Assembly: GCF_000379485.1 (NCBI RefSeq)
Contig: NZ_KB902299.1
Coordinates: forward strand, 186,001 to 250,000
DNA from: Wenxinia marina DSM 24838
GTDB taxonomy: Bacteria; Pseudomonadota; Alphaproteobacteria; Rhodobacterales; Rhodobacteraceae
Direction of reading: 5' to 3'
DNA length: 64,000 bases
Under the pieces are notes generated by a model. That model made no database searches. It saw only the letters and a list, made by a program, of their open reading frames with translations, and was not told the origin of the DNA. Every line of letters starts with the position of its first letter. Position 1 is the first letter of the stretch. The position numbers and the translations under genes were made by a program. Shown here piece after piece: positions 40,103-49,320 of this stretch.

Positions 40103-41344
40103 GTGGCCGACCCGACCGCGACGCCGCCCCCCCTCGCCGAGCTGACGCGCGTCTTCGGCCGCATCGGCTGCGTGTCCTTCGGCGGACCGGCGGCGCAGAT
40201 GGCGCTGATGCACCACGAGCTGGTGGAGCGGCGGGCGTGGCTGGGCGAGGCGCAGTACCTGCGCGGCCTGGGCTTCTGCATGCTGCTGCCGGGGCCCGAG
40301 GCGATGCAGCTCGCCACCTACGCCGGCTGGCGCCTGCGCGGCGTGCCGGGCGGGCTGATCGCGGGGGGCCTGTTCGTCCTGCCGGGCGCCCTGGTCATCC
40401 TCGTCCTCGCCCTGCTATACGGCGCCTACGGGACGCTTCCAGGCGTGCAGGCGGCCTTCCTCGGGGTGAAGGCGGCGGTCCTCGTCATCGTCGCCGAGGC
40501 GGTGCTGCGGATCGGCCGTCGCGCCCTCGGCCGGTGCGAAGCCGCGCTGATCGCCGTGCTGTCGCTGGTCGCGCTGTCGGTCTTCGGCCTGCCGTTCCCG
40601 CTGGTCATCGCCGTCGCCGGGGCCTGGGGCGCGCTGCGCCTGTCCGGCACCGGCACGCCGGCCCCGCCGGCACCGGCCGCGCCGGCCCGCGGGGCATTGA
40701 CCGCGGCGGCAGGTGCGCTGGTGCTCTGGTGGCTGCCGGTCGCCTTGGCGTGGGCGGCGGGCGCCGACCTCCTCTACGAGATCGGCCGCTTCTTCTCGCT
40801 CCTCGCGGTGCTGACCTTCGGCGGCGCCTACGCCGTCCTCGCCTGGCTCGCCGACGCGGCGGTGGGCGGGTTCGGCTGGCTGAGCGCCGCGCAGATGATC
40901 GACGCGCTGGGCCTGGCCGAGACGACGCCGGGGCCGCTGATCCTGGTGACCGAGTTCGTGGCGATCCTCGCCGGCCTGCAGGCGGGGGGCGTGTGGCTGG
41001 GCCTCCTCGCCGGAGCGATGTGCCTGTGGGTGACCTTCGCGCCGTGCTTTCTGTGGATCTTCGCCTTCGCGCCGTTCCTCGACCGGATCACCGCGCAGCC
41101 GCGGCTGCAGGGCGCGCTGAACGGCATCACGGCGGCCGTCGTCGGCGTCATCGCCTCGCTCGGCCTGTGGTTCGGCGGGCATGTCCTGTTCGGTGGCGAC
41201 GGAGAGGGCCTTGGCGCTCTCGACCCTTTCGCGCTGGTCCTCACCGCCCTCGGCGCCGCGCTGCTCCTCTGGCGGCACTGGCCGCTGCCGGCGGTTCTCG
41301 GCACGCTGGCGGCGGCGGGGCTGGCGCTCGGCGCGCTGGGCTGA
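40103..41344 (+). CDS. chrA: Chromate transporter, long-chain CHR family
   Basis: A 413-aa protein made of two homologous membrane halves. The first half has CVSFGGPAAQMALMHHELVE and CMLLPGPEAMQLATYAGWRL; the second has LTFGGAYAVLAWLADAAVGG and ALGLAETTPGPLILVTEFVA. These FGG and PGP motifs define ChrA. It exports chromate using membrane potential, or imports/exports sulfate-like anions. A GTG start at 40103 is preferred over one five codons upstream because AGGAGA lies 6 bp before it. Confidence 0.9.
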   Translation: MADPTATPPPLAELTRVFGRIGCVSFGGPAAQMALMHHELVERRAWLGEAQYLRGLGFCMLLPGPEAMQLATYAGWRLRGVPGGLIAGGLFVLPGALVILVLALLYGAYGTLPGVQAAFLGVKAAVLVIVAEAVLRIGRRALGRCEAALIAVLSLVALSVFGLPFPLVIAVAGAWGALRLSGTGTPAPPAPAAPARGALTAAAGALVLWWLPVALAWAAGADLLYEIGRFFSLLAVLTFGGAYAVLAWLADAAVGGFGWLSAAQMIDALGLAETTPGPLILVTEFVAILAGLQAGGVWLGLLAGAMCLWVTFAPCFLWIFAFAPFLDRITAQPRLQGALNGITAAVVGVIASLGLWFGGHVLFGGDGEGLGALDPFALVLTALGAALLLWRHWPLPAVLGTLAAAGLALGALG

Positions 41345-41423
41345 CAGAGCGGCGGCCGGGGGCCTTTTCACTGCACCCGAATCCCTTATGCTCGCACCCC
41401 GGAGAGACAGGACAGCGCACCCG

Positions 41424-41933
41424 ATGACCCGTTCGATCGACTACGGCAATCTCATGCACCGCGCCATGCGCGGTTTGATCCAGGAGGTGCTGTCGGACGT
41501 CTCCGAACACGGCCTGCCGGGGCGGCACCATTTCTTCATCACCTTCGATACGATGCACCCCGACGTGGAGATCGCCGACTGGCTGTCCGACCGCTACCCG
41601 GGCGAGATGACCATCGTGCTGCAGCACTGGTTCCAGGGCCTCGAGGTCACGGACGAGGGCTTCTCGGTGACGCTGAACTTCGGCGACAACCCCGAGCCGC
41701 TCTACATTCCCTACGACGCGATCCGCACCTTCGTGGACCCGTCGGTGGAGTTCGGCCTGCGGTTCGAGACCCAGGACGAGGAGACCGCCGACGAGGACGG
41801 CGAAGCCCCCGCCGGCGAGGTCATCCCGGCGCGAAGCGCCAGGATCCCGGCCGAGACCGACGAGAACGAAGACGAGGACGCGCCCAAGCGCGACGCCGAC
41901 ATCGTCAGCCTCGACAGCTTCCGCAAGGGCTGA
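41424..41933 (+). CDS. sspB: SspB-family ClpXP adaptor
   Basis: A 169-aa protein. MTRSIDYGNLMHRAMRGLIQ opens the SspB fold, followed by HFFITFDTMHPDVEIADWLS, EMTIVLQHWFQGLEV and FSVTLNFGDNPEPLYIPYDA. An acidic linker leads to a short C-terminal peptide (DADIVSLDSFRKG) that should dock ClpX. SspB binds the ssrA tag and delivers tagged proteins to ClpXP, so this gene and the ssrA gene at 38345 belong to one pathway. The gene lies upstream of fumC, a common order in this group. Confidence 0.92.
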   Translation: MTRSIDYGNLMHRAMRGLIQEVLSDVSEHGLPGRHHFFITFDTMHPDVEIADWLSDRYPGEMTIVLQHWFQGLEVTDEGFSVTLNFGDNPEPLYIPYDAIRTFVDPSVEFGLRFETQDEETADEDGEAPAGEVIPARSARIPAETDENEDEDAPKRDADIVSLDSFRKG

Positions 41934-42028
41934 GCTCCGGCGCCGGCGCCCGATAGCGCCACCGGCGATTTACACGCAGGGGACCCCGGTCTAGACCGTC
42001 GCCGCACCGGACGACGAGGGACCCGCCG

Positions 42029-43420
42029 ATGACCGCCACCCGCCTTGAGACCGACAGCTTCGGACCGATCGAGGTCCCCGGCGACCGCTACTGGGGCGCC
42101 CAGACCCAGCGCTCGATCCAGAACTTCCCCATCGGGTGGGAGAAGCAGCCGGTCGCCATCGTCCGCGCCCTCGGCGTCATCAAGCAGGCCTGCGCCGTCG
42201 CCAACAAGGCGAGAGGCAAGCTGTCCGGCGAGATGGCGGACGCGATCATCGCCGCCGCCGCCGAGGTGGTGGAGGGCAGGCTCGACGACCACTTCCCGCT
42301 GGTCGTCTGGCAGACCGGCTCTGGCACGCAGTCCAACATGAACGCCAACGAGGTGATCTCGAACCGCGCGATCGAGATGCTGGGCGGCGAGATGGGGTCG
42401 AAGGACCCGGTCCACCCCAACGACCACTGCAACATGGGCCAGTCGTCGAACGACACCTTCCCCACCGCGATGCACATCGCCGTCGCGATGACCGCCCGGG
42501 ACGTGACCCTGCCCGGCCTGCGGCACCTCGCCGAGGCGCTGGAGGCCAAGCGCGACGCCTTCGACGCCATCATCAAGATCGGCCGCACGCATACGATGGA
42601 CGCGACCCCGCTCACGCTGGGGCAGGAGTTCGGCGGCTACGCCCACCAGGTCCGCAAGGCGATCGAGCGGATCGAGGCGGCCCTCGGCGACATCTACGAG
42701 CTGGCCCAGGGCGGCACGGCCGTCGGCACCGGCCTCAACTCGCCCAAGGGCTGGGGCGAGACCGTGGCGAAGGAGATCGCGACGATCACCTCCCTGCCCT
42801 TCGTCACCGCGCCCAACAAGTTCGAGGCGCTCGCCGCGCACGACGCGATGGTGGCCATGTCGGGCGCGCTCAAGGCCTGCGCCGCCGGCCTGTTCAAGAT
42901 CGCCAACGACATCCGCCTCATGGGCTCCGGCCCCCGCTGCGGCATCGGCGAGCTGAAGCTGCCCGAGAACGAGCCCGGCTCCTCGATCATGCCCGGCAAG
43001 GTGAACCCCACCCAGTCCGAGGCGCTGACGCAGGTCTGCGCCCACGTCGTCGGCAACGACGCCGCCGTCGGCATGGCCGGCTCCCAGGGCCATTTCGAGC
43101 TCAACGTCTACAAGCCGATGATCGCCTACAACGTCCTGCAATCCATGCAGCTGCTCGGCGATGCCGCCCGCGCCTTCACCGACAACTGCGTCGTCGGGAT
43201 CGAGGCCGACGAGGAGCGGATCGGCAAGCTGATGCGCGAGAGCCTGATGCTCGTCACCGCGCTGGCGCCGACCATCGGCTACGACAACGCGACCACGGTG
43301 GCCAAGACCGCGCACAAGAAGGGCACGACCCTGCGGGAAGAGGCCATCGGTCTCGGCTTCGTCGACGCCGAGACCTTCGACCGCGTGGTCCGGCCCGAGG
43401 ACATGATCGGGCCGAAGTGA
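42029..43420 (+). CDS. fumC: Class II fumarate hydratase
   Basis: A 463-aa protein. [54 protein letters not shown] and the superfamily signature [13 protein letters not shown] are all intact. The flexible SS loop before MPGK carries the catalytic serine. It interconverts fumarate and malate in the TCA cycle and needs no iron-sulfur cluster. It is downstream of sspB with 95 bp between. Confidence 0.95.
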   Translation: MTATRLETDSFGPIEVPGDRYWGAQTQRSIQNFPIGWEKQPVAIVRALGVIKQACAVANKARGKLSGEMADAIIAAAAEVVEGRLDDHFPLVVWQTGSGTQSNMNANEVISNRAIEMLGGEMGSKDPVHPNDHCNMGQSSNDTFPTAMHIAVAMTARDVTLPGLRHLAEALEAKRDAFDAIIKIGRTHTMDATPLTLGQEFGGYAHQVRKAIERIEAALGDIYELAQGGTAVGTGLNSPKGWGETVAKEIATITSLPFVTAPNKFEALAAHDAMVAMSGALKACAAGLFKIANDIRLMGSGPRCGIGELKLPENEPGSSIMPGKVNPTQSEALTQVCAHVVGNDAAVGMAGSQGHFELNVYKPMIAYNVLQSMQLLGDAARAFTDNCVVGIEADEERIGKLMRESLMLVTALAPTIGYDNATTVAKTAHKKGTTLREEAIGLGFVDAETFDRVVRPEDMIGPK

Positions 43421-43439
43421 GGCGGAGTCGGGCGCCCGC

Positions 43440-43910
43440 CTATTCGTCGATGTTCGTCGGCTCCAGGCCGACGAAGTCGCAGCTCCGGGCGAGGACGGCG
43501 CCGATGGCGGCGTCCGAGCCGCCGAGCGGGACCTCGGACAGCGCGCCGCGGCGGTAGAGACCGAGGGCGAGGCGGGCGCCGACGCGCAGTCCGGTGATCG
43601 TGCTCTCCGCCTCCTCGATGCTGTCGAAGGTGAGCAGGCAGCTGGGGCCGGTGCAGCTGCCCGCGACGAGGAACTCGCCGTAGCGGTCGACCTCCCAGAC
43701 GAAGATGTCCTCGGCGGCGCCGGGGTCGTATCCCTCCACCAGCACCGCCGGCAGGCCGCCGTTGCCGCACTCCACCGCGACCGAGACACCGCCGGTGCCT
43801 GCGCCCGTCGCCCGGCCCGAGGGCTGAGGCGCGGGGTCGTAGGACCACTGGGCGGCGGCGGGGGCGGCGGCAAGGCCGAGCAGCAGGGCGAGGAATGACG
43901 TCTTCATCAT
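43440..43910 (-). CDS. Exported small protein of unknown function
   Basis: A 156-aa protein with a signal peptide (MMKTSFLALLLGLAAAPAAA). The mature part contains paired cysteines (VECGNGG, SCTGPSCLLTF, SCDFVG) likely oxidised in the periplasm. I do not recognise a domain. It converges on fumC, 19 bp apart, and is divergent from the DUF4169 gene. Confidence 0.65.
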   Translation of the reverse strand: MMKTSFLALLLGLAAAPAAAQWSYDPAPQPSGRATGAGTGGVSVAVECGNGGLPAVLVEGYDPGAAEDIFVWEVDRYGEFLVAGSCTGPSCLLTFDSIEEAESTITGLRVGARLALGLYRRGALSEVPLGGSDAAIGAVLARSCDFVGLEPTNIDE

Positions 43911-44063
43911 TGCAATCCTTGTGAGAATACGTGAGCGGACCGCCGGAATGTGACGGTGCCGGGCCAGCCTACGCCACCGGCCCGCGGGGCTGCAACGTCG
44001 CGCTTGGCGGCAGCCGCGCCCGTCGCCTACAAGCGGAGTCCGGACAGCGAAGGAGTGGCGCGG

Positions 44064-44246
44064 ATGACGGACGGTCCCATCAACCTCAACCGGGTCCGCA
44101 AGGAGAAGGCGCGCGCCGAGCGCAAGGCGCAGGCCGACGCCAACGCCGCCAAGTTCGGGCGCAGCAAGGGCGAGCGTCTGCTCGACGCCGCCCGCGCCGA
44201 GGCTGCGAAGAAGCGGCTCGACGGGCACCGGTTCGACGACGAATGA
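44064..44246 (+). CDS. DUF4169 family small basic protein
   Basis: A 60-aa lysine/arginine-rich protein (INLNRVRKEKARAERKAQAD...FGRSKGERLLDAARAE), matching DUF4169. It is found downstream of fumC in many Rhodobacterales and is coupled to the ribbon-helix-helix gene by an ATGA overlap (44243-44246). Function is unknown; nucleic acid binding is plausible from charge. Confidence 0.82.
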   Translation: MTDGPINLNRVRKEKARAERKAQADANAAKFGRSKGERLLDAARAEAAKKRLDGHRFDDE

Positions 44247-44464
44247 CCCCCGCCGGCCGCCCCGAGAAACGCTCGCTGACGCTGCGTGGTCACCGGACCA
44301 GCGTCTCGCTCGAGGCCGAGTTCTGGGCCGCCTTCCGCGAGATCGCCCGCGCCCGCGGCCTCGCCATCAACGAGCTGGCGGCGCAGCTGGACGAGGCGCG
44401 GGGCGACGTGGGCCTCGCCTCCGCCATTCGGGTCTTCGTGCTGAACGAGACCCGGCGGCGCTGA
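44243..44464 (+). CDS. Ribbon-helix-helix domain protein
   Basis: A 73-aa protein with the RHH fold: beta strand RTSVSLEAEFW, then FREIARARGLAINELAAQLD as the two helices, ending LASAIRVFVLNETRRR. It resembles the RHH_4 group found next to DUF4169. It is probably a dimeric DNA-binding regulator, target unknown. The stop lies 2 bp from the convergent P450 stop. Confidence 0.82.
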   Translation: MTPAGRPEKRSLTLRGHRTSVSLEAEFWAAFREIARARGLAINELAAQLDEARGDVGLASAIRVFVLNETRRR

Positions 44465-44466
44465 GG

Positions 44467-45831
44467 TCAGCGGGGCGTGAGCCGCAGCCAGATGCCGTCG
44501 GCGGATCGCACCGTCAGATGCGCCACCGGCCGCGGCGTCCTCTCGGGGACGACCTCCAGCCGGTATGCCCGCAGGATCATCGCCAGCAGCAGAACCCCTT
44601 CGGCCATCGCGAAGCCGGCGCCGGTGCAGACGCGCGGGCCGGCCGAGAACGGCATGTAGGCCTCGCGCTGGCACCTGCGCCCGTTCTCCGTTTGCCAGCG
44701 ACCGGGGTCGAAATCGTCAGGCGCGTCCCAGAGGCGCGTGTGCCGGTGCAGGTGCCACGGCGACAGGACCACCTGCGCCCCCTCGGGCGCGGCGCGGCCG
44801 CGAAACGTCTCGGCCCTCGTCGTCTCTCGCACCATCATCGGCACCGGCGGATACAGCCGCAGCGCCTCGCGCCAGATGTCGCGGGTGACGCGCAGGCGCG
44901 CCAGGGTGGCGAAGGACGGCTCCAGCGTCGCCGCCTCGGCCGCCGCCCGCTCCTGCCACTCCGGATAGCGGGCGACCAGCCACAGCGCCCAGCCCAGCGC
45001 CGAGGCCGACGTCTCGTGCCCGGCAAGGAAGAAGATCGCCACCTGATCGACCATCTCGGAGGGCGTGAAGCGCTCGCCCGTGACCGGGTCGGCCGTCGTC
45101 ATGATCTTGGTCGCCAGGTCGTCCGGCGCCGTCCCCGCCGCGATCTCGGCCGCGCGTTCGTCAGTGAGCCGCACGATCAGCCGGCGGATGTCGCGCGCCG
45201 TCGCCTTGGCACGGCGGGAAAAGAAGCGCGGCATCCAGCGCGGGCCGGGGACGAAGGCGGCGAGGTTCAGGATCGGCTGCTCGCGCTGGTGGGTGCGGAA
45301 CCTGTCGAACACCTCCGCCGCGATCTCGTTCTCGATCGGGATGGAGAAGAGGGTGCGGAAGATCACGTCGGCCGCCGCGTGGGAGGTCTCGGCCTCGATC
45401 TCCACCGGGCGGCCGGTGGCGCGGGCGGCGAGGCGCTCCACGGCCGCCTCCCCCGCCGCCCACATCGCCGGAAAGGTGTCCTTCAGCCGCCCGCCCTCGA
45501 ACGCGGGGTCGATGATCCTGCGCTGGCGCTTCCACGTCTCGCCGTTGGTGAGAAAGACCGACTCGCCGAGGAGCGGGCGCAGCCCGGCGCCGATGCGGTC
45601 CGACTTCGGGAAGTCGTCGGGCCGGCCCTTCAGGACAAGGTCCACCAGCGCGGGGTCGTTCACCATGTAGGAGCGGAAGAACGGCGTCCGGAACTCCGCC
45701 ATCCACGCGCGGTACAGGCGCGCCGGCTGCGCCGACAGGATGTCGGCCCGGAACAGGCGCAGGTAGCGCCAGAGCGAGACGCTGTCCGGCCGCGCCGGCG
45801 GCTTCGGCGGCCGGCCGGTCTCGTCGCTCAC
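44467..45831 (-). CDS. Cytochrome P450
   Basis: A 454-aa protein. The I-helix AIFFLAGHETSASALGWALW (~257-276) has the oxygen-activating AGxxT. The ExxR is in IWREALRLYPPVPM, and the heme-thiolate loop is FSAGPRVCTGAGFAMAEG near the C-terminus. It resembles bacterial class I P450s that need ferredoxin partners, none of which is adjacent. The GTG start overlaps the upstream hydrolase stop as GTGA, so the two are one operon and may act on the same lipid-like substrate. The natural substrate is unknown. Confidence 0.92.
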   Translation of the reverse strand: MSDETGRPPKPPARPDSVSLWRYLRLFRADILSAQPARLYRAWMAEFRTPFFRSYMVNDPALVDLVLKGRPDDFPKSDRIGAGLRPLLGESVFLTNGETWKRQRRIIDPAFEGGRLKDTFPAMWAAGEAAVERLAARATGRPVEIEAETSHAAADVIFRTLFSIPIENEIAAEVFDRFRTHQREQPILNLAAFVPGPRWMPRFFSRRAKATARDIRRLIVRLTDERAAEIAAGTAPDDLATKIMTTADPVTGERFTPSEMVDQVAIFFLAGHETSASALGWALWLVARYPEWQERAAAEAATLEPSFATLARLRVTRDIWREALRLYPPVPMMVRETTRAETFRGRAAPEGAQVVLSPWHLHRHTRLWDAPDDFDPGRWQTENGRRCQREAYMPFSAGPRVCTGAGFAMAEGVLLLAMILRAYRLEVVPERTPRPVAHLTVRSADGIWLRLTPR

Positions 45832-47279
45832 GCCGCGACCGAGGTGTACTTCGACGCCGGCACATCGATCCGGCTCTTCGACGGGGCGCGCCCGGCGAAC
45901 CGCTCGGCCAGGGTCAGCGGACCGGCCGTGATGCGGAAATAGTCATAGTCCGAGGGGGTGCCGGGCAGGTTGTCGAAGGCGCAGAGGTACTGAAAGTGCA
46001 AGCGGAAGAACCGCCAGCGCAGCGCCGTCAAGGTCTGCGGCTTCAGCGTCTGGGTGAACGCGGCGGAGACGATGAGCGGCCATTTCGCGCCCGCCGGCTG
46101 CACGCCCGACACCGCGACCGGGTCGCACAGGGCGAAGGCGCAGCCGTCGCCCGGGGCGGTGACGTCGACCCACGCCAGTTCGTCCCGGCTGGAGAGGTAC
46201 GCCAGATCCGCCCGCAGCCGCGTCGCGGCCGGCAGGAACGACACCATCGGCACCACCTGCCCCAGCGACAGGAAACCCAGCGCCGGCCCGCGCCGACGCA
46301 GCCGCCCGGCGCGGATCAGGTCGGCGAGGATCGACACGCCCAGGTGCGCCCCGGACGAGTGGCCGACGACCAGGACCTCGTCCACATCCTCCTGCAACGC
46401 CTGCGCGATCCGCTCGCCGAACTCGCCCATCCGGGCCTCGAGCGGCAGCGGGTTGGCGCCGTTCAGCTGGGCCGAATAGGCGTAATCGTGCATGAGGTAA
46501 TAGGCGTAGAGCTTGCCGTCCTTCGACTTGAACCAGCGCAGGACGAGGACGAAGGCCGGCAGCGCGACGGCCCACCGGGCGAGGGCCGGCAGCAGCGCCT
46601 CGCCCACGCCGACCAGCGCGGCCAGCGGTTCCACCAGCCATGCGGCCAGTGCGCCGAGAAGCAGCCCCGCCGCCAGCGCCAGCAGCGCCTGCAGGAGCAG
46701 CATGCCCACCGGGTAGAGCGCCGCGATGACCGGCCCCTTGCGCAGCCACATCAGCCGCCGCAGCGTGCCCGACGCGATGTAGGTCCAGGCGGTGCGGACC
46801 AGCTGCCAGTAGGTCGCGGGGATCGTGTTGGACATCGACCCGCGCACGATATCGGACCAGACCAGCACCTCGACCTCGGTCGCGACACGCCTGCCCTCGA
46901 CCTCTCCCCTGACCTGCCAGCCGTAGGCACCCGCGCCCTTCGCCTTGGGCGACAGCGCGAGCGAATAGCCCGACAGCTCGGCCTGGGCCGCGCCCTCCTT
47001 GCGGTAGAGCTCGCGGTAGCGGCGCGGATGGATCGGGTCGTAGCCGGGGATGTAGAAGACCTTGCGCCGGAAATCGGCGTCCGCGTCCGGCCCGGGCGGC
47101 GCGGCGGAGGGAACTTCGGCCGGCGATGCCGGCGGCGGGTCGAAGGATGGTTCCGCGGACGTCGCCGGCGGCTCGTCCGGCCGCGCGGGCGCCTCCGGGG
47201 CCCCGGTCGCCGGCCGGTCGCGCCCGTCGCGCGTCGCCGCCCGCACCCGGGCCAGCACTCCGTCGTCGTCGTCCGTCAT
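45828..47279 (-). CDS. Membrane-anchored alpha/beta-hydrolase-like protein
   Basis: A 483-aa protein. A proline-rich N-terminal ~70 residues leads to KVFYIPGYDPIHPRRYRELY. Two membrane segments lie at ~183-208 and ~225-247. EVLVVGHSSGAHLGVSIL (~303-320) holds a GHSxGA nucleophile elbow typical of serine hydrolases or lipases. The acid and His of the triad are not obvious by eye. It is coupled to the downstream P450, so a joint role in modifying a hydrophobic ester is possible. The family name is unknown to me. Confidence 0.75.
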   Translation of the reverse strand: MTDDDDGVLARVRAATRDGRDRPATGAPEAPARPDEPPATSAEPSFDPPPASPAEVPSAAPPGPDADADFRRKVFYIPGYDPIHPRRYRELYRKEGAAQAELSGYSLALSPKAKGAGAYGWQVRGEVEGRRVATEVEVLVWSDIVRGSMSNTIPATYWQLVRTAWTYIASGTLRRLMWLRKGPVIAALYPVGMLLLQALLALAAGLLLGALAAWLVEPLAALVGVGEALLPALARWAVALPAFVLVLRWFKSKDGKLYAYYLMHDYAYSAQLNGANPLPLEARMGEFGERIAQALQEDVDEVLVVGHSSGAHLGVSILADLIRAGRLRRRGPALGFLSLGQVVPMVSFLPAATRLRADLAYLSSRDELAWVDVTAPGDGCAFALCDPVAVSGVQPAGAKWPLIVSAAFTQTLKPQTLTALRWRFFRLHFQYLCAFDNLPGTPSDYDYFRITAGPLTLAERFAGRAPSKSRIDVPASKYTSVAA

Positions 47280-47341
47280 CCGCCCGTCACCGCGCCGGCC
47301 CCCGCGGCAAGCCTAGCCGGGGAATCGGGCGACATTAAGCC

Positions 47342-48097
47342 TCAGCCGAGCGTCGCGAGCGACGGGAACGTCTCCAGCAGCCACCAGCTGAAGTCGCTGA
47401 ACTGCCCCGTCAGCATGAACAGGCCCACGGTCCAGAGCAGCAGCCCCGACACCCGCTCGATCGCGCCCATGTGCCGGCGCATCGCCGCCATCAGACCGCC
47501 GAGCCGCGGAAAGAACGCCGCCACCAGCAGGAACGGCACGCCGAGGCCCAGCGCGTAGGTTGCCAGCAGCGCCGTCCCCCGCGCGACGTCCGCCTCAGAC
47601 GCGGCGAGGCCGAGGATCGCGCCCAGGATCGGCCCCAGGCACGGGGTCCAGCCGAACGCGAAGGCGAGGCCGAGCAGGTACGCCCCCAGCGCCGAGCCGC
47701 CCCGGTCGCCGGCGTCCAGCCGTGCCTCCCGGTCGAGGAACCTCAACCGGAAGATGCCCAGGAAGTGCAGCCCGAACAGCATGATCAGCAGGCCCGCCCC
47801 CCAGACGAACCACTCCTGCACCGACAGGAACATACGCCCCAGCGCCGAGAAGGCGAAGCCGAGCAGCAGGAACACCGTCGACAGGCCGAGGACGAAGAAC
47901 GCGGCCGCCAGCAACACGCGGCCCCGCGGCCCGCGCGGGCCCGCCATCTCGGTCACGCTGACCCCGCCCATGTAGGCGAGGTACGGCGGCACGATCGGCA
48001 GCACGCACGGGGAGAGGAACGACAGCAGGCCCGCCAGCGCGGCCACCGCCATCGCCGGCAGCAGCGTTCCGTCGAAGATCAAGCCGGCGTCAAGCAT
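47342..48097 (-). CDS. ccdA: CcdA-type thiol-redox membrane protein (cytochrome c biogenesis)
   Basis: A 251-aa, six-helix protein. SFLSPCVLPIVPPYLAYMGG (~27-46) and FGWTPCLGPILGAIL (~149-163) each hold one of the two catalytic cysteines, in the SPCVLP and TPCLGP contexts of CcdA. It carries electrons from cytoplasmic thioredoxin to periplasmic heme-handling thiol proteins. It stands alone, with the hydrolase/P450 pair 62 bp downstream on the same strand. Confidence 0.9.
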   Translation of the reverse strand: MLDAGLIFDGTLLPAMAVAALAGLLSFLSPCVLPIVPPYLAYMGGVSVTEMAGPRGPRGRVLLAAAFFVLGLSTVFLLLGFAFSALGRMFLSVQEWFVWGAGLLIMLFGLHFLGIFRLRFLDREARLDAGDRGGSALGAYLLGLAFAFGWTPCLGPILGAILGLAASEADVARGTALLATYALGLGVPFLLVAAFFPRLGGLMAAMRRHMGAIERVSGLLLWTVGLFMLTGQFSDFSWWLLETFPSLATLG

Positions 48098-48324
48098 TTC
48101 CCGTCCCCTGTCCCCTTCCGCCTAGCCGAGAGCGGCGGCGCCGTCACCTGCCCTGCCCTCACAAGGCGGCGACGGGCCGGCGACGGGCGCACAGGTGACG
48201 CCTTTCCGCCACCCCGCGATCGTGAACGGCGCCCCCGCTTGACGGCGACGCCGGAAGGACGGCACAGGCGGCCGCGGCGGACAACGATCCGCCGCACCGT
48301 ACCGTCCATCGAGGCAGACTCACC

Positions 48325-48459
48325 ATGGCAACCCAAGCCGCGCCGCAAGCGGCCCGGTCGGTCCCGCAGGGGCCCGACATGCCGGCCCAAGTCGCGACCG
48401 CGACCGCCCCGGCCCCCAAGGCCCAGACCGTCCTCTTCCGGGACCTGGCCAGCATCTGA
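48325..48459 (+). CDS. Possible 44-aa protein
   Basis: The frame reads MATQAAPQAARSVPQGPDMP and ends TVLFRDLASI. It is alanine/proline-rich, with a GAGG about 12 bp before the ATG. Only the hydrophobic terminal decapeptide looks protein-like. In the otherwise gene-free 48098-48666 it is the only candidate; it could equally be random GC-rich sequence. Confidence 0.3.
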   Translation: MATQAAPQAARSVPQGPDMPAQVATATAPAPKAQTVLFRDLASI

Positions 48460-48666
48460 CCAAGCCGGCGGCCCCGCCCTTGCCGGTGGGGCCGTTCGCG
48501 GCCCGGCCGTCACGGCGGGCGCATGGGGATGACGACGCTCGTGCCGTCGTCGCCGCGATCGCCGGCCGCCGCGTCGGCGAACGTCCGCCGATCGGCTCAC
48601 GGGCGAGTGACCGCTGCGGGGGAAAGCGGTTAATCAGTCCCCAGCACAACACAGCTGGAGCCGCCG

Positions 48667-49146
48667 ATGGTCCGCCTCGTTCTCGCCGCCCTCGTCGCCG
48701 TCTCCACGCTCACCGCCTGCGGCCGCGCTCCGACGCCCGAAGTCGCCCGCGCCGCCCCGGCCCTCTACCCTGGCGAGAGCGTGCAGCTGCGGGCGCTGAT
48801 CCGGCAGTACGCGCAGGTCCACGGCATCCCGGAGGCGCTGCTGCACCGGGTCATCCAGCGCGAGAGCGACTACAACCCGGGCGCCCGCAACGGCCCCTAC
48901 TACGGCCTGATGCAGATCCTGCCGCAGACCGCCCGGACGATGGGCTTCACCGGCGCCCCGAGCGACCTGCTGGACGCCGAGACCAACCTGATGTGGGCCG
49001 GCCGCTACCTGCGCGGCGCGTACATCGTGGCCGACGGCGACATCGACGAGGCGGTCGGCTGGTACGCCCGCGGCTACTACTACGAGGCCCGCGACCGCTG
49101 CCTGCTGGTCGAGACGGGGCTGCGGGACCGCGAGCTGCGCTGCTGA
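48667..49146 (+). CDS. Lytic transglycosylase (SLT domain) lipoprotein
   Basis: A 159-aa protein with a lipobox (VSTLTACGR, Cys at residue ~18). The SLT core carries the catalytic Glu in VIQRESDYNPGARNGPYYGL, then MQILPQTARTMGF. NLMWAGRYLRGAYIVADGDI and WYARGYYYEARDRC close the domain. It cleaves peptidoglycan glycan strands to 1,6-anhydro ends, probably anchored to the outer membrane. Confidence 0.9.
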   Translation: MVRLVLAALVAVSTLTACGRAPTPEVARAAPALYPGESVQLRALIRQYAQVHGIPEALLHRVIQRESDYNPGARNGPYYGLMQILPQTARTMGFTGAPSDLLDAETNLMWAGRYLRGAYIVADGDIDEAVGWYARGYYYEARDRCLLVETGLRDRELRC

Positions 49147-49171
49147 GGGGCGCGCGGAGGCATTGCCGCGC

Positions 49172-49247
49172 GAGGTCCCGGCTCAAGGCCGAGCCTTGCA
49201 TCCATCACTTCGATTCAAGACCCGCCCCGGGCCTGATCCGGGGCCTC
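49172..49247. repeat. Diverged copy of the CCCCGG/CTCGAG inverted repeat
   Basis: GAGGTCCCGGCTCAAGGCC (49172-49190) and the complement of GAGGCCCCGGATCAGGCCC (ending 49247) form an imperfect inverted pair with about 40 bp between. The sequence and layout match the perfect element at 36164-36240, so this is a second, decayed member of the same intergenic family. Confidence 0.55.
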
Positions 49248-49320
49248 GACCGACCGGGCGCCGGCTCCCAGCCGTCTCCGAACCTCTGAACTCGCCGCTC
49301 ATTTCCATGATAACAGGAGC

